Shown in pieces: positions 15,500 through 24,957 of a stretch of DNA of 64,000 bases. A program made the translations under genes and the position numbers. Location of the stretch: NCBI RefSeq assembly GCF_036226925.1, contig NZ_CP109031.1:5642001-5706000 (forward strand), written 5' to 3'. Numbering within the stretch: the stretch's first letter is position 1; each line of letters starts with the position of its first letter. Origin of the DNA: Streptomyces sp. NBC_00659 (lineage in GTDB: Bacteria; Actinomycetota; Actinomycetes; Streptomycetales; Streptomycetaceae). The notes beneath the pieces were generated by a model that worked only from the letters and a program-made list of their open reading frames with translations, was not told the origin of the DNA and searched no databases.

Positions 15500-15556
15500 A
15501 TGTCCGGAGCACACCGGTGGCCGGGCGTCCCCGACCCTTCTCGTAGTCTTGAGCCC

Positions 15557-16612
15557 GTGCAGGAACTCCACGATGCCCCGCTCGCCCCGCTGACCACCTT
15601 CCGGCTCGGCGGCCCGGCCGCCCGGCTGATCACCGCCACGACCGACGACGAGGTCGTCGCCGCCGTGCGCGAGGCCGACGACGCCGGTACGCCACTGCTG
15701 GTCATCGGCGGTGGATCGAACCTGGTCATCGGCGACAAGGGCTTCGCCGGGACCGCCCTGCGCATCGCCACGAAGGGCTTCTCCCTCGACGGTACGAGGC
15801 TGGAGCTGGCCGCGGGCGAGGTGTGGACCGACGCGGTCGCCCGCTCCGTAGAGGCTGGGCTGGCCGGGGTCGAATGCCTTGCGGGCATCCCCGGGTCCGC
15901 CGGTGCGACACCGATCCAGAACGTGGGCGCGTACGGCCAGGAAGTGTCGTCGACGATCACTGAAGTGATCGCCTACGACAGGAAGACGCGCGAGACGGTC
16001 ACGCTGACCAACGCCGAGTGCGAGTTCTCCTACCGCCACAGTCGCTTCAAGGCGGACCCCGAGCGCCATGTCGTGCTGCGGGTGCGCTTCGGGCTGGAGG
16101 ACGCGCAGGGGCTGTCGGCGCCGGTCAAGTACGCCGAGACGGCCCGCGCGCTCGGTGTGGAGCCCGGCGACCGTGTGCCCCTCGACGCCGCCCGCGAGAC
16201 CGTTCTGAAGCTGCGTGCCGGGAAAGGCATGGTGCTCGACCCCGAGGACCACGACACCTGGTCCGCCGGATCGTTCTTCACCAACCCGATCCTCACCGAC
16301 GAGGCGTTCGCCGCGTTCCACGCGCGCGTGGAGGAACGGCTCGGCGCCGATGCCGTACCGCCCGCGTACGCGGCCGGCGAGGGTCACACCAAGACCTCAG
16401 CGGCCTGGCTGATCGACAAGTCGGGCTTCACCAAGGGCTACGGAACCGGGCCCGCCCGTATCTCCACCAAGCACACCCTCGCCCTGACCAACCGCGGCGG
16501 GGCCACCACCGAGGACCTCCTCGCGCTGGCCCGGGAGGTCGTCGCCGGGGTCCACGAGGCCTTCGGGATCACGCTCGTCAACGAGCCGGTGACGGTGAAC
16601 GCGAGCCTCTGA
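15557..16612 (+). CDS. murB: UDP-N-acetylmuramate dehydrogenase
   Basis: MurB, 351 residues; reduces UDP-GlcNAc-enolpyruvate to UDP-MurNAc with NADPH and bound FAD, the second committed step of peptidoglycan precursor synthesis in the cytoplasm. FAD-binding motifs are LVIGGGSNLVIGDKGF and GIPGSAGATPIQNVGAYG. The catalytic serine is in SAGSFFTNP, and the C-terminal EPVTVNASL supplies the glutamate. The tyrosine-containing FSYRHSRFK loop marks the type I enzyme. The start is GTG at 15557 without a ribosome-binding site. A TAGTCT -10-like sequence eight bases upstream suggests a leaderless transcript. Confidence 0.95.
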   Translation: MQELHDAPLAPLTTFRLGGPAARLITATTDDEVVAAVREADDAGTPLLVIGGGSNLVIGDKGFAGTALRIATKGFSLDGTRLELAAGEVWTDAVARSVEAGLAGVECLAGIPGSAGATPIQNVGAYGQEVSSTITEVIAYDRKTRETVTLTNAECEFSYRHSRFKADPERHVVLRVRFGLEDAQGLSAPVKYAETARALGVEPGDRVPLDAARETVLKLRAGKGMVLDPEDHDTWSAGSFFTNPILTDEAFAAFHARVEERLGADAVPPAYAAGEGHTKTSAAWLIDKSGFTKGYGTGPARISTKHTLALTNRGGATTEDLLALAREVVAGVHEAFGITLVNEPVTVNASL

Positions 16613-16670
16613 AGGCGCTCGCCGGCGCGAACGGCGACTCGTAGACCCCTGATAGGCCATTAGCAGGGCA

Positions 16671-17303
16671 TCAGTAGGCGACGCCCACTCCCTGCTTCAC
16701 GGTCCCCGGGTCGTCGATCATCGCCAGCATCGCGTGGGCCACGTCGGCGCGCGCGATGAAGCGACCCTTGGGCGGGAAGCCCCCGACGACCGTGCGGTAG
16801 GAGCCGGTCAGCGGCTTGTTCTGGAGCCGGGGCGGACGGACGGCGGTCCAGTCCGTGGAACTGGCCGCCAGTTCGCCCTCCATCTCCCGCAGGTCGGCGT
16901 AGACGTCCTTCAGGAGGCTGGAGATCAGGCTCCTCATCGCACGGTCGAGGGGCGTGTCGTTCTCGGCGCCGGGTCCGACCGGACTCGCGCTGACCACCAG
17001 CAGCCGGCGCACCTGCTCCGCCTCCATGGCGCCCAGCACCGTACGGGTGAGCCGGGCCGCGACCCCGGCGTCCTTGCGGCTGCGCGCGCCGAGGCCGGAC
17101 AGGACGGCGTGCCGGCCCGCGACGGCCGGGCGCAGCGACTCCGGGTCGGTGAGGTCCGCGCGGAAGACCTCCAGATTCGCGCCCGTGACGGTGAGCCGCG
17201 CGGGATCCCGTACGACCGCCGTGACCCGGTGGCCCGCGCCCAGGGCCTGGCGGACGATCTCCTGGCCGATGCCTCCGGTGGCACCGAAAACGGTGAGTTC
17301 CAT
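16671..17303 (-). CDS. NAD(P)H-binding protein (NmrA/SDR-like)
   Basis: 210-residue Rossmann protein. It begins MELTVFGATGGIGQEIVRQA with an intact GxxGxxG, then GHRVTAVVRDPARL and later VSASPVGPG and DWTAVRPPRLQNKPL. This is the atypical SDR/NAD(P)H-binding family, possibly a quinone or flavin reductase, or a redox sensor. The ATG at 17303 has a GGGAG site upstream. It is divergent from a TetR gene with two palindromic operators in the gap, so it is very likely that regulator's target. Confidence 0.85.
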   Translation of the reverse strand: MELTVFGATGGIGQEIVRQALGAGHRVTAVVRDPARLTVTGANLEVFRADLTDPESLRPAVAGRHAVLSGLGARSRKDAGVAARLTRTVLGAMEAEQVRRLLVVSASPVGPGAENDTPLDRAMRSLISSLLKDVYADLREMEGELAASSTDWTAVRPPRLQNKPLTGSYRTVVGGFPPKGRFIARADVAHAMLAMIDDPGTVKQGVGVAY

Positions 17304-17334
17304 GACCTGCTCCCGCATCCGAGGGACTGAGGTG

Positions 17335-17352
17335 GGTGAGTATTCACTCACC
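17335..17352. promoter_or_regulatory. TetR operator 1 (toward the NAD(P)H-binding gene)
   Basis: Inverted repeat GGTGAGT-ATTC-ACTCACC, 32 bases upstream of the ATG at 17303. It shares half-sites with operator 2. Confidence 0.7.
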
Positions 17353-17366
17353 TTGCTTCCTCTAGA

Positions 17367-17382
17367 GTGAGTAAGTACTCAC
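17367..17382. promoter_or_regulatory. TetR operator 2 (toward the tetR gene)
   Basis: Perfect palindrome GTGAGTAAGTACTCAC, 29 bases upstream of the tetR start. It probably gives autoregulation. Confidence 0.72.
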
Positions 17383-17410
17383 CCACCCGTCAACCCCGTA
17401 AGGGCGGGTC

Positions 17411-18097
17411 ATGGAATCCTTGGGCCCCATGCAGCAGAAATCCGCCACGGAGACCACGCCGTCGAAGCCGGCCAGGATCCGCATTCTCGACGCGGCGCAC
17501 GAGCTCATGCTCACGCTCGGTCTCTCCCGTGCCACCACCAAGGAGATCGCCAGGGCGGCCGGCTGCTCCGAGGCGGCGCTCTACAAGTACTTCGCGAGCA
17601 AGGAAGAGCTCTTCATCCGGGTCCTCCACGAGCGGCTGCCCCAGCTCGGCCCCCTCCTGGAGCGGCTGACGGCCGAGCCGCGGGAGCACTCCCTGGAGGA
17701 GAACCTCACGGAGATCGTCCGTCAGGCGGCCCTCTTCTACGAGCAGAGTTTCCCGATCGCCGCCTCCTTGTACGCGGAGACGCAGCTCAAGCGACGTCAC
17801 GACGAGGCCATGCGGGCCATGGGCGCGGGCCCGCACATGCCCATCCGGGGCGTCGCCGCCTATCTGCTGGCGGAACAGCGGGCCGGGCGGGTCCAGCCGG
17901 ACACCGACACCTACGCGGCCGCGTCCCTCCTCCTCGGAGCCTGCGCGCAGCGGGCGTTCGCCTACGACGCCACCGAGGAGGGCACGCCGCCGCCCCTGGA
18001 CACCTTCGCCCCGGCGCTGGTCCGCACCCTGCTCGCCGGGATCGCACCCGGGGACACCGGCACCCGCGGGCGCCTCGGACGAGCTCTAGCGGGCTAG
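17411..18097 (+). CDS. TetR-family regulator
   Basis: 228-residue TetR protein. The helix-turn-helix is ILDAAHELMLTLGLSRATTK followed by EIARAAGCSEAALYKYFASK, a canonical match. The C-terminal domain carries EQSFPIAASLYAETQLKRRH, common in repressors of reductase or efflux genes. The start is ATG at 17411 (or the internal ATG at 17429). It is divergent from the NAD(P)H-binding gene, with two operators between. Its last four bases overlap the stop of the convergent adenosine deaminase gene. Confidence 0.9.
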   Translation: MESLGPMQQKSATETTPSKPARIRILDAAHELMLTLGLSRATTKEIARAAGCSEAALYKYFASKEELFIRVLHERLPQLGPLLERLTAEPREHSLEENLTEIVRQAALFYEQSFPIAASLYAETQLKRRHDEAMRAMGAGPHMPIRGVAAYLLAEQRAGRVQPDTDTYAAASLLLGACAQRAFAYDATEEGTPPPLDTFAPALVRTLLAGIAPGDTGTRGRLGRALAG

Positions 18098-19113
18098 GCG
18101 GTCAACCAGCCGTCGACGCCGGCCAGCAGCTTCGCCCGGACGTCCTCGGGCGCGGCCGAGGCGCGGACGGACTGCCGGGCCAGCTCGGCCAGTTCCTGGT
18201 CGGTGAAGGCGTGATGGCGGCGGGCGATCTCGTACTGGGCGGCGAGACGGGATCCGAAGAGCAGGGGATCGTCGGCGCCGAGGGCCATCGGGACGCCGGC
18301 TTCGAACAAAGTGCGCAGGGGGACATCGGCGTGCTTCTCGTAGACGCCCAGGGCGACGTTCGAGGCGGGGCAGACCTCACAGGTCACCCCGCGGTCCGCG
18401 AGGCGCTTCAGCAGCCGGGGGTCCTCGGCGGCCCGCACCCCGTGGCCGATCCGGGAGGCGTGCAGGTCGTCCAGGCAGTCGCGGACCGAGGCGGGCCCGG
18501 TCAGCTCACCGCCGTGCGGCGCGGACAGCAGTCCGCCTTCCCGCGCGATGGCGAAGGCCCGGTCGAAGTCCCGCGCCATGCCCCGTCGCTCGTCGTTGGA
18601 GAGGCCGAAACCGACGATCCCCCGGTCCGCGTACCGCACGGCGAGCCGGGCCAGCGTGCGGGCGTCCAGGGGGTGTTTCATCCGGTTGGCGGCCACCAGG
18701 ACGCGCATCCCGAGCCCGGTCTCGCGCACGGCCGAGTCGACCGCGTCGAGGATGACCTCCAGGGCCGGGATCAGACCGCCCAGGCGCGGTGCGTACGACG
18801 TCGGGTCGACCTGGATCTCCAGCCAGCCCGAGCCGTCCTTCAGGTCCTCCTCGGCGGCCTCGCGCACCAGGCGCTGGATGTCCTCGGGCTCTCTCAGGCA
18901 GGACCGCGCGGCGTCGTACAGGCGCTGGAAGCGGAACCAGCCGCGTTCGTCGGTCGCCCGCAGTTTCGGCGGTTCCCCGCTGGTCAGCGCGTCCGGCAGC
19001 CGTACGCCGTACTTGTCGGCCAGTTCCAGCAGGGTGGTGTGCCGCATCGAACCGGTGAAGTGCAGGTGCAGATGGGCCTTCGGCAGTTCACTCACATCAC
19101 GTACGCGCTCCAT
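18094..19113 (-). CDS. add: Adenosine deaminase
   Basis: 339-residue adenosine deaminase family enzyme, converting adenosine (or a related purine nucleoside) to inosine for purine salvage. Zinc and catalytic motifs are present: KAHLHLHFTGSM near the N-terminus, SAPHGGELTGP with the catalytic Glu, SRIGHGVRA, and the GADDPLLFGS aspartates. The start is ATG at 19113. It is convergent with the TetR gene, with a 4-base overlap of the ends. Streptomyces carry several such paralogues, so adenine or another purine derivative cannot be excluded as substrate. Confidence 0.88.
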   Translation of the reverse strand: MERVRDVSELPKAHLHLHFTGSMRHTTLLELADKYGVRLPDALTSGEPPKLRATDERGWFRFQRLYDAARSCLREPEDIQRLVREAAEEDLKDGSGWLEIQVDPTSYAPRLGGLIPALEVILDAVDSAVRETGLGMRVLVAANRMKHPLDARTLARLAVRYADRGIVGFGLSNDERRGMARDFDRAFAIAREGGLLSAPHGGELTGPASVRDCLDDLHASRIGHGVRAAEDPRLLKRLADRGVTCEVCPASNVALGVYEKHADVPLRTLFEAGVPMALGADDPLLFGSRLAAQYEIARRHHAFTDQELAELARQSVRASAAPEDVRAKLLAGVDGWLTA

Positions 19114-19189
19114 CCGAAGATCCTGCCGTACGTGTGTGTCGTGCCGGTAGCGCTTTCGCTGATCGGAGGCTCGCTCGAACGAACGGACG

Positions 19190-19221
19190 GGGGCCGGTCA
19201 CTCCTGAGAGTGACCGGCCCC
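19190..19221. terminator. Hairpin between adenosine deaminase and aminotransferase genes
   Basis: Perfect 14-bp stem GGGGCCGGTCACTC with GAGTGACCGGCCCC, CTGA loop. It lies just downstream of the aminotransferase (minus strand). Confidence 0.85.
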
Positions 19222-19285
19222 GCACGCGCGCGTGGAGCGCGATGGCGTCACCGGCGCCCCGGGGGGCGCGAGCGGACGCCGGCGG

Positions 19286-20512
19286 TCAGTCCTTCGCCTC
19301 GGACAGCAGCTGCTGGATCCGGCTGACGCCCTCGACCAGGTCCTCGTCACCGAGGGCGTACGACAGGCGCAGGTAGCCCGGCGTGCCGAAGGCCTCGCCC
19401 GGGACGACCGCGACCTCGGACTCCTCCAGGATCAGCGCGGCCAGCTCGACGGTGTCCGCGGGGCGCTTGCCGCGGATCTCCTTGCCGAGGAGTCCCTTCA
19501 CCGAGGGGTACGCGTAGAAGGCGCCCTCGGGCTCGGGGCACAGCACGCCGTCGATCTCGTTCAGCATGCGCACGATGGTCTTGCGGCGGCGGTCGAAGGC
19601 CTCGCGCATCTTCGCGACGGCCGTGAGGTCGCCGGAGACGGCGGCGAGCGCGGCGACCTGGGCCACGTTCGAGACGTTCGAGGTGGCGTGGGACTGGAGG
19701 TTGGTCGCGGCCTTGACGACGTCCTTGGGGCCGATGACCCAGCCCACGCGCCAGCCGGTCATCGCGTACGTCTTGGCGACGCCGTTGACGACGATGCACT
19801 TGTCGCGCAGCTCGGGCACCACCACGGGCAGGGAGTGGAACTCGGCGTCGCCGTAGACCAGGTGCTCGTAGATCTCGTCGGTCAGGACCCACAGGCCCTT
19901 CTCGGCGGCCCAGCGGCCGATCTCCTCGATCTGCTCGCGGGTGTAGACCGCGCCCGTCGGGTTGGACGGGGAGACGAAGAGCAGCACCTTGGTGTTCTCG
20001 GTGCGGGCGGCCTCGAGCTGCTCGACCGAGACGCGGTAGCCGGTGGTCTCGTCGGCGACGACGTCCACGGGGACACCGCCGGCGAGACGGATGGACTCCG
20101 GGTAGGTCGTCCAGTACGGCGCCGGGACGATGACCTCGTCACCCGGGTCGAGGATCGCGGCGAAGGCCTCGTAGATGGCCTGCTTGCCGCCGTTGGTGAC
20201 CAGGACCTGGGCGGCCTCCACCTCGTAGCCGGAGTCGCGCAGCGTCTTCGCGGCGATCGCGGCCTTCAGCTCGGGCAGCCCGCCGGCCGGCGTGTAGCGG
20301 TGGTACTTGGGGTTCGAGCAGGCCTCGATGGCGGCCTGGACGATGTAGTCCGGGGTCGGGAAGTCGGGCTCACCGGCGCCGAAGCCGATCACCGGACGTC
20401 CGGCGGCCTTGAGTGCCTTGGCCTTGGCGTCCACGGCGAGGGTGGCGGACTCGGAGATCGCGCCGACTCGGGCGGAGACCCGGCGCTCGGTGGGAGGGGT
20501 TGCAGGGCTCAT
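19286..20512 (-). CDS. aspC: Pyridoxal-phosphate aminotransferase (aspartate type)
   Basis: 408-residue fold-type I class I aminotransferase. It transfers amino groups between aspartate (or another amino acid) and 2-oxoglutarate. The PLP lysine is in [14 protein letters not shown] (K247 from MSPATPP), with substrate-site [10 protein letters not shown] (N184), [12 protein letters not shown] (D212, Y215) and the C-terminal [10 protein letters not shown] arginine. The start is taken at ATG 20512. ATG 20521 (MGPMSP) is equally possible, since no clear ribosome-binding site is seen. Substrate is inferred from the family, with prephenate or aromatic amino acids as alternatives. Confidence 0.9.
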   Translation of the reverse strand: MSPATPPTERRVSARVGAISESATLAVDAKAKALKAAGRPVIGFGAGEPDFPTPDYIVQAAIEACSNPKYHRYTPAGGLPELKAAIAAKTLRDSGYEVEAAQVLVTNGGKQAIYEAFAAILDPGDEVIVPAPYWTTYPESIRLAGGVPVDVVADETTGYRVSVEQLEAARTENTKVLLFVSPSNPTGAVYTREQIEEIGRWAAEKGLWVLTDEIYEHLVYGDAEFHSLPVVVPELRDKCIVVNGVAKTYAMTGWRVGWVIGPKDVVKAATNLQSHATSNVSNVAQVAALAAVSGDLTAVAKMREAFDRRRKTIVRMLNEIDGVLCPEPEGAFYAYPSVKGLLGKEIRGKRPADTVELAALILEESEVAVVPGEAFGTPGYLRLSYALGDEDLVEGVSRIQQLLSEAKD

Positions 20513-20760
20513 GGGACCCATCGTTTCAGACTGGAAATGTCCCCGGCACACGGGTTTCACGGACTGAACAACGGCAGAACATCCGTCCGGATCCGCGCAC
20601 CTCACCAGTGGATCTTCAGCGGAGCCGACTCGAGCGGACACTTTCTGTTCGACGCCCGGCTCCGGACCACGTACACTCTCACCTCGTTGGCCTTCACCGG
20701 CCGCGCTCAACCGGTGCACACCGAGCACCCGGTCGGATGCGGTACGTTGGGGGAAATCAA

Positions 20761-20833
20761 AGGGTCGTAGCTCAATTGGTAGAGCACTGGTCTCCAAAAC
20801 CAGCGGTTGGGGGTTCAAGTCCCTCCGGCCCTG
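20761..20833 (+). tRNA. tRNA-Trp (CCA)
   Basis: Cloverleaf AGGGTCG/CGGCCCT acceptor, D-arm AGCTCAATTGGTAGAGC, anticodon arm CTGGT-CTCCAAA-ACCAG giving CCA, T-arm GGGGGTTCAAGTCCCTC. It lies 109 bases upstream of secE and may be co-transcribed with it, as is common in bacteria. Confidence 0.97.
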
Positions 20834-20942
20834 CTACACACTCCTTTCGCCAGGATGTGTGCGCATGTACGTACTGCAATGCACCGCCGTGCGGCTCAAC
20901 CGGGCGCGGCACGGTCACGACCCGGGAATCAGGTGAGGACGA

Positions 20943-21224
20943 GTGACGGACGCCGTGGGCTCCATCGACATGCCTGATGCCGAGGCGCCGGAGTCCAAAA
21001 AGAAGGCCCGCAAGGGCGGTAAGCGTGCCAAGAAGGGCCCGCTGAAGCGCCTTGCCACCTTCTACCGCCAGATCATCGCGGAACTCCGTAAGGTTGTCTG
21101 GCCGACTCGCAATCAGCTGACGACTTACACCACAGTGGTGATTGTGTTCGTCGTCATCATGATCGGCCTGGTGACCGTGATTGACTATGGGCTCAACCAC
21201 GCCGCCAAGTACGTCTTCGGCTGA
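20943..21224 (+). CDS. secE: Preprotein translocase subunit SecE
   Basis: 93-residue SecE, the essential clamp subunit of the SecYEG channel. The N-terminal half is very basic ([20 protein letters not shown]). The amphipathic helix [20 protein letters not shown] is the family signature, followed by one transmembrane helix ([20 protein letters not shown]). A single helix is normal in actinobacteria. The start is GTG at 20943 with GTGAGGACGA upstream. The order secE-nusG-rplK-rplA is conserved. Confidence 0.96.
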   Translation: MTDAVGSIDMPDAEAPESKKKARKGGKRAKKGPLKRLATFYRQIIAELRKVVWPTRNQLTTYTTVVIVFVVIMIGLVTVIDYGLNHAAKYVFG

Positions 21225-21231
21225 GCCGAGA

Positions 21232-21263
21232 GCGAAGGGCGCCGTCACCGGCGCCCCTTTCGC
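21232..21263 (+). terminator. Hairpin between secE and nusG
   Basis: Stem GCGAAGGGCGCCG with CGGCGCCCCTTTCGC around TCAC, about 8 bases after the secE stop. Since nusG has its own start region, it is probably a partial terminator or processing site. Confidence 0.65.
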
Positions 21264-21301
21264 GCGTTCCACCCCCATGTAACCAGGAAGAAGCAGCCAC
21301 C

Positions 21302-22153
21302 GTGTCTGACCCGAACCTGAACGACACCTCCGAGTCGGTCGAGTCCGTAGACGACGAGCTCGAGGTCGTCGAGGGAGCGGACGTCGTGGACGAGTTCGAG
21401 GCTGCCGATGCCGCCGCCGGCGAGAACGCCGAGGACGCGGCCCTGCACGTCGAGGACGAGTCCGGTGAGGACGTCGAGGACGTCCAGGACGAGGACACGC
21501 CCGACGAGGACGAGCCCGAAGTCGAGGCCGAGCCCGTCGACCCCGTGACCGCCCTGCGCGAGGAACTGCGTCTGCTCCCCGGCGAGTGGTACGTCATCCA
21601 CACCTACGCCGGTTACGAGAACCGCGTGAAGACCAACCTCGAGCAGCGTGCCGTTTCGCTGAACGTCGAGGACTTCATCTTCCAGGCCGAGGTGCCGCAG
21701 GAAGAAGTCGCGCAGATCAAGAACGGCGAGCGCAAGACGATCAAGCAGAACAAGCTCCCGGGCTACGTCCTGGTCCGTATGGACCTGACGAACGAGTCCT
21801 GGGGTGTCGTCCGCAACACTCCCGGCGTCACCGGCTTCGTGGGCAACGCCTACGACCCGTACCCGCTGACCCTGGACGAGATCGTCAAGATGCTCGCCCC
21901 GGAGGCCGAGGAGAAGGCCGCCCGCGAGGCCGCAGAGGCCGAGGGCAGGCCCGCTCCGCAGCGCAAGGTCGAGGTCCAGGTGCTGGACTTCGAGGTCGGC
22001 GACTCGGTCACCGTCACCGACGGCCCGTTCGCCACGCTGCAGGCCACGATCAACGAGATCAACGCCGACTCGAAGAAGGTCAAGGGCCTCGTCGAGATCT
22101 TCGGCCGCGAGACCCCGGTCGAGCTTTCCTTCGACCAGATCCAGAAGAACTGA
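21302..22153 (+). CDS. nusG: Transcription antitermination/termination factor NusG
   Basis: 283-residue NusG that binds RNA polymerase and couples it to Rho or ribosomes. Residues 1-80 are an extended acidic region ([18 protein letters not shown]), typical of actinobacteria. The NGN domain follows with [20 protein letters not shown] and [11 protein letters not shown]. The C-terminal KOW domain is [20 protein letters not shown]. The start is GTG at 21302 with AGGAAGAAG upstream. The following terminator separates it from rplK. Confidence 0.96.
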   Translation: MSDPNLNDTSESVESVDDELEVVEGADVVDEFEAADAAAGENAEDAALHVEDESGEDVEDVQDEDTPDEDEPEVEAEPVDPVTALREELRLLPGEWYVIHTYAGYENRVKTNLEQRAVSLNVEDFIFQAEVPQEEVAQIKNGERKTIKQNKLPGYVLVRMDLTNESWGVVRNTPGVTGFVGNAYDPYPLTLDEIVKMLAPEAEEKAAREAAEAEGRPAPQRKVEVQVLDFEVGDSVTVTDGPFATLQATINEINADSKKVKGLVEIFGRETPVELSFDQIQKN

Positions 22154-22179
22154 CACCTTCTGGACGTACGTCTTCCGAT

Positions 22180-22214
22180 CAGGTCAGACGGGCTCTCGCA
22201 GCCGGTCTGACCTG
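22180..22214 (+). terminator. Intrinsic terminator after nusG
   Basis: CAGGTCAGAC with GTCTGACCTG plus an inner GGCT/AGCC extension, followed by CTCGGTTTTTAG. A good U-run. Confidence 0.9.
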
Positions 22215-22345
22215 CTCGGTTTTTAGCCGCGCACAGATACCCGTTATCGTTGTGCGGTATGCCTGCATCCGGATCATCACTCGGTTGAAGGCAGCCGTCC
22301 GGGGCGACTCGGACGTAGGAAGGCGAAAACGAAAGAGGACCCGGA

Positions 22346-22780
22346 ATGCCTCCCAAGAAGAAGAAGGTCACGGGGCTTATCAAGCTCCAGATCAACGCCG
22401 GTGCGGCGAACCCGGCCCCGCCGGTCGGCCCCGCGCTCGGTCAGCACGGCGTCAACATCATGGAGTTCTGCAAGGCCTACAACGCCGCGACCGAGTCGCA
22501 GCGTGGCTGGGTCATCCCGGTGGAGATCACGGTCTACGAAGACCGCTCCTTCACCTTCGTGACCAAGACTCCGCCGGCCGCCAAGATGATCCTCAAGGCC
22601 GCGGGTGTCGAGAAGGGCTCCGGCGAGCCGCACAAGACCAAGGTCGCCAAGATCACCCAGGCGCAGGTCCGCGAGATCGCCACGACCAAGATGCCCGACC
22701 TCAACGCCAACGACCTGGACGCCGCTGCGAAGATCATCGCCGGCACCGCCCGTTCCATGGGCATCACGGTCGAGGGCTGA
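22346..22780 (+). CDS. rplK: 50S ribosomal protein L11
   Basis: 144-residue L11 that binds the GTPase-associated centre of 23S rRNA and is needed for RelA activation. It starts [20 protein letters not shown]; the N-terminal domain ends in a proline-rich [20 protein letters not shown], the thiopeptide contact region. The C-terminal rRNA-binding part includes [19 protein letters not shown]. The start is ATG at 22346 after a purine-rich GAAAGAGGAC. Mutations here in S. coelicolor (relC) are known to impair the stringent response. Confidence 0.97.
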
Positions 22781-22874
22781 CACCCACCTTCGTAGGAACC
22801 ATGCGGCCGCGGCCGCACGTGGCAGGGCCTGCTCGGCCCGCACCACGACTCCTCAGAACACAACAGGAGCAGTA

Positions 22875-23600
22875 GTGAGCAAGCGCAGCAAGTCTCTCCG
22901 CGCTGCGGACGCCAAGGTCGACCGGGACAAGCTCTACGCCCCGCTCGAGGCCGTCCGTCTCGCCAAGGAGACCTCCACGAGCAAGTTCGACGGCACCGTC
23001 GAGGTCGCCTTCCGCCTGGGTGTCGACCCGCGCAAGGCCGACCAGATGGTCCGTGGCACCGTGAACCTGCCGCACGGCACCGGCAAGACCGCCCGGGTCC
23101 TGGTCTTCGCGACCGGTGACCGTGCTGCGGCCGCGGAGGCCGCGGGCGCCGACATCGTCGGCTCCGACGAACTGATCGACGAGGTCGCGAAGGGCCGTCT
23201 GGACTTCGACGCCGTCGTCGCCACCCCGGACCTCATGGGCAAGGTCGGCCGCCTCGGCCGCGTGCTCGGTCCCCGTGGTCTCATGCCGAACCCCAAGACC
23301 GGCACCGTGACCCCCGACGTCGTCAAGGCTGTCACCGAGATCAAGGGTGGCAAGATCGAGTTCCGCGTCGACAAGCACTCGAACCTGCACTTCATCATCG
23401 GCAAGGTGTCCTTCGACGACACCAAGCTGGTGGAGAACTACGGCGCCGCGCTCGACGAGATCCTTCGTCTGAAGCCGTCGGCCGCCAAGGGTCGCTACAT
23501 CAAGAAGGCCGCGATCAGCTCCACGATCGGCCCCGGCGTTCCGATCGACCCCAACCGCACCCGCAACCTCCTCGTCGAGGAGGACCCGGCCGCCGTCTGA
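22875..23600 (+). CDS. rplA: 50S ribosomal protein L1
   Basis: 241-residue L1, the stalk protein at the ribosomal E site, and in many bacteria a translational repressor of its own operon. The GTG start at 22875 ([17 protein letters not shown]) has AGGAGC upstream. The signature [19 protein letters not shown] is in place, and the C-terminus [10 protein letters not shown] is intact. It is the second gene of the rplK-rplA pair, ended by a strong hairpin. Confidence 0.97.
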   Translation: MSKRSKSLRAADAKVDRDKLYAPLEAVRLAKETSTSKFDGTVEVAFRLGVDPRKADQMVRGTVNLPHGTGKTARVLVFATGDRAAAAEAAGADIVGSDELIDEVAKGRLDFDAVVATPDLMGKVGRLGRVLGPRGLMPNPKTGTVTPDVVKAVTEIKGGKIEFRVDKHSNLHFIIGKVSFDDTKLVENYGAALDEILRLKPSAAKGRYIKKAAISSTIGPGVPIDPNRTRNLLVEEDPAAV

Positions 23601-23645
23601 GCCCTTCGCTCACCCCGGTGACCGCGTCGCGCACGCGTATCTGAG

Positions 23646-23678
23646 CGGGCCCCGCAACCTTTCGAGGTGCGGGGCCCG
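23646..23678 (+). terminator. Terminator after rplA
   Basis: CGGGCCCCGC(A)ACCT with AGGTGCGGGGCCCG around a TTCG tetraloop; one bulged A. Confidence 0.85.
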
Positions 23679-23800
23679 TCCTCATGTGCGGAGGTCTTTC
23701 CGGCAGCCGCGGGGCGAACGCCCCGGGCGGAATTCCGGACTCGACTGTCAGTGGGCCGCGCTAGCGTGCGGTTCACAGAGCTCGCATAGGGGTGGGACGA

Positions 23801-24748
23801 ATGAAGAGCACCGTGGTGCGCCGTGTGACTGTCTCGATCGCGCTGACGACCGCGCTGGCGGGGGTCGCGGCCTGCAACTCGTCGGATTCCTCAGGGAGTT
23901 CGGGCAACGGCGACAAGGCCGGCCGCAAGAGCGTCACGCGCGTCAGCCCCATCGCGGCCCTGCGCTCGGCGGAGAAGTCCACCGACGGCGCCGACTCCGC
24001 GAGGGTCGAGTCCACCACGACCATGGGCACGCTGATGTCCATGAAGTCGGGCGGCGTCATGGCCTGGAGCGACGGCATCACCGGTGACCTGACGATCACG
24101 TACACCGGCGGCACGATGGCCGAGACGATGCGCCGGATGGGCACCGACTCCATGGAGGCCCGCTATCTGTCCGACGCCTACTACGCGAACATGGGCGACG
24201 CCTTCGCCGCGCAGGCGGGCGGCAAGCACTGGATCAGGTACGGGTACGACGACCTGGCGAAGTTCGGGGGCGGCTCCGGCGCGCTCCTGAAGGACCAGAT
24301 GCAGAACAGCTCGCCGAACCAGTCGGTGAAGCTCCTGCTGGCGTCCGGCGACGTCAAGAAGGTCGGCGAGGAGACGGTCCGCGGCAAGAGGGCCATGCAC
24401 TACGCGGGCACGGTGGACGTGAGCGACCTCGCGGCCCGGACCTCCCACCTCACCGCCGGCCAGCTCTCCGACATGAAGAAGCAGTTCACCCAGGCCGGCA
24501 TCACGACCGAGGACGTCGACATCTGGGTCGACACCGAGGACCTGCTCGTCAAGGCCGTCACCAAGGCCGCGACGGCGAGCGGCACGATGTCCTCCACGGC
24601 GTACTACAGCGACTACGGAGTGAAGGTCTCCGCCGTCGCTCCTCCGGCCGGTGACACCGAGGACTTCAAGGACATCCTGGCGAAGCAGGGCATGACGCCG
24701 GGCAGCGGCGACACGTCCACCGGCTCCGGTACCGGCTCGCCCTCCTGA
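23801..24748 (+). CDS. LppX/LprAFG-like lipoprotein
   Basis: 315-residue exported lipoprotein. The signal peptide VRRVTVSIALTTALAGVAAC ends in the lipobox AGVAAC, and a serine/glycine linker follows the cysteine. The mature domain resembles the paralogue just downstream (24958) in motifs such as KKVGEETVRGKRAMHYAGT versus [21 protein letters not shown]-terminal GSGDTSTGSGTGSPS tail is low-complexity. The ATG at 23801 has GGTGGGA upstream. Related mycobacterial proteins carry lipids to the outer layer; the role here is unknown. Confidence 0.8.
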   Translation: MKSTVVRRVTVSIALTTALAGVAACNSSDSSGSSGNGDKAGRKSVTRVSPIAALRSAEKSTDGADSARVESTTTMGTLMSMKSGGVMAWSDGITGDLTITYTGGTMAETMRRMGTDSMEARYLSDAYYANMGDAFAAQAGGKHWIRYGYDDLAKFGGGSGALLKDQMQNSSPNQSVKLLLASGDVKKVGEETVRGKRAMHYAGTVDVSDLAARTSHLTAGQLSDMKKQFTQAGITTEDVDIWVDTEDLLVKAVTKAATASGTMSSTAYYSDYGVKVSAVAPPAGDTEDFKDILAKQGMTPGSGDTSTGSGTGSPS

Positions 24749-24765
24749 GCACCGCTCGGCGTCTC

Positions 24766-24816
24766 CCCGGTCCGCCCCGCCTGCCCGGTCCGCCCCGCCT
24801 GCCCGGTCCGCCCCGC
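24766..24816. repeat. 18-bp tandem repeat, nearly three copies
   Basis: Unit CCCGGTCCGCCCCGCCTG at 24766-24783 and 24784-24801, with a partial third copy, just after a lipoprotein gene. Confidence 0.85.
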
Positions 24817-24957
24817 GCCCTCTCCGGACCTCGTCGCACCTGCCCAAAGTCCCACGCACGCATCAGAGTTGCGTCAAAACCCAGGTGATCGTCCAAACCT
24901 CCTGGGCTACGCTCACGCAGAATCTGTGCATCGCCCAACTATTCCCTGGGGGGAACC

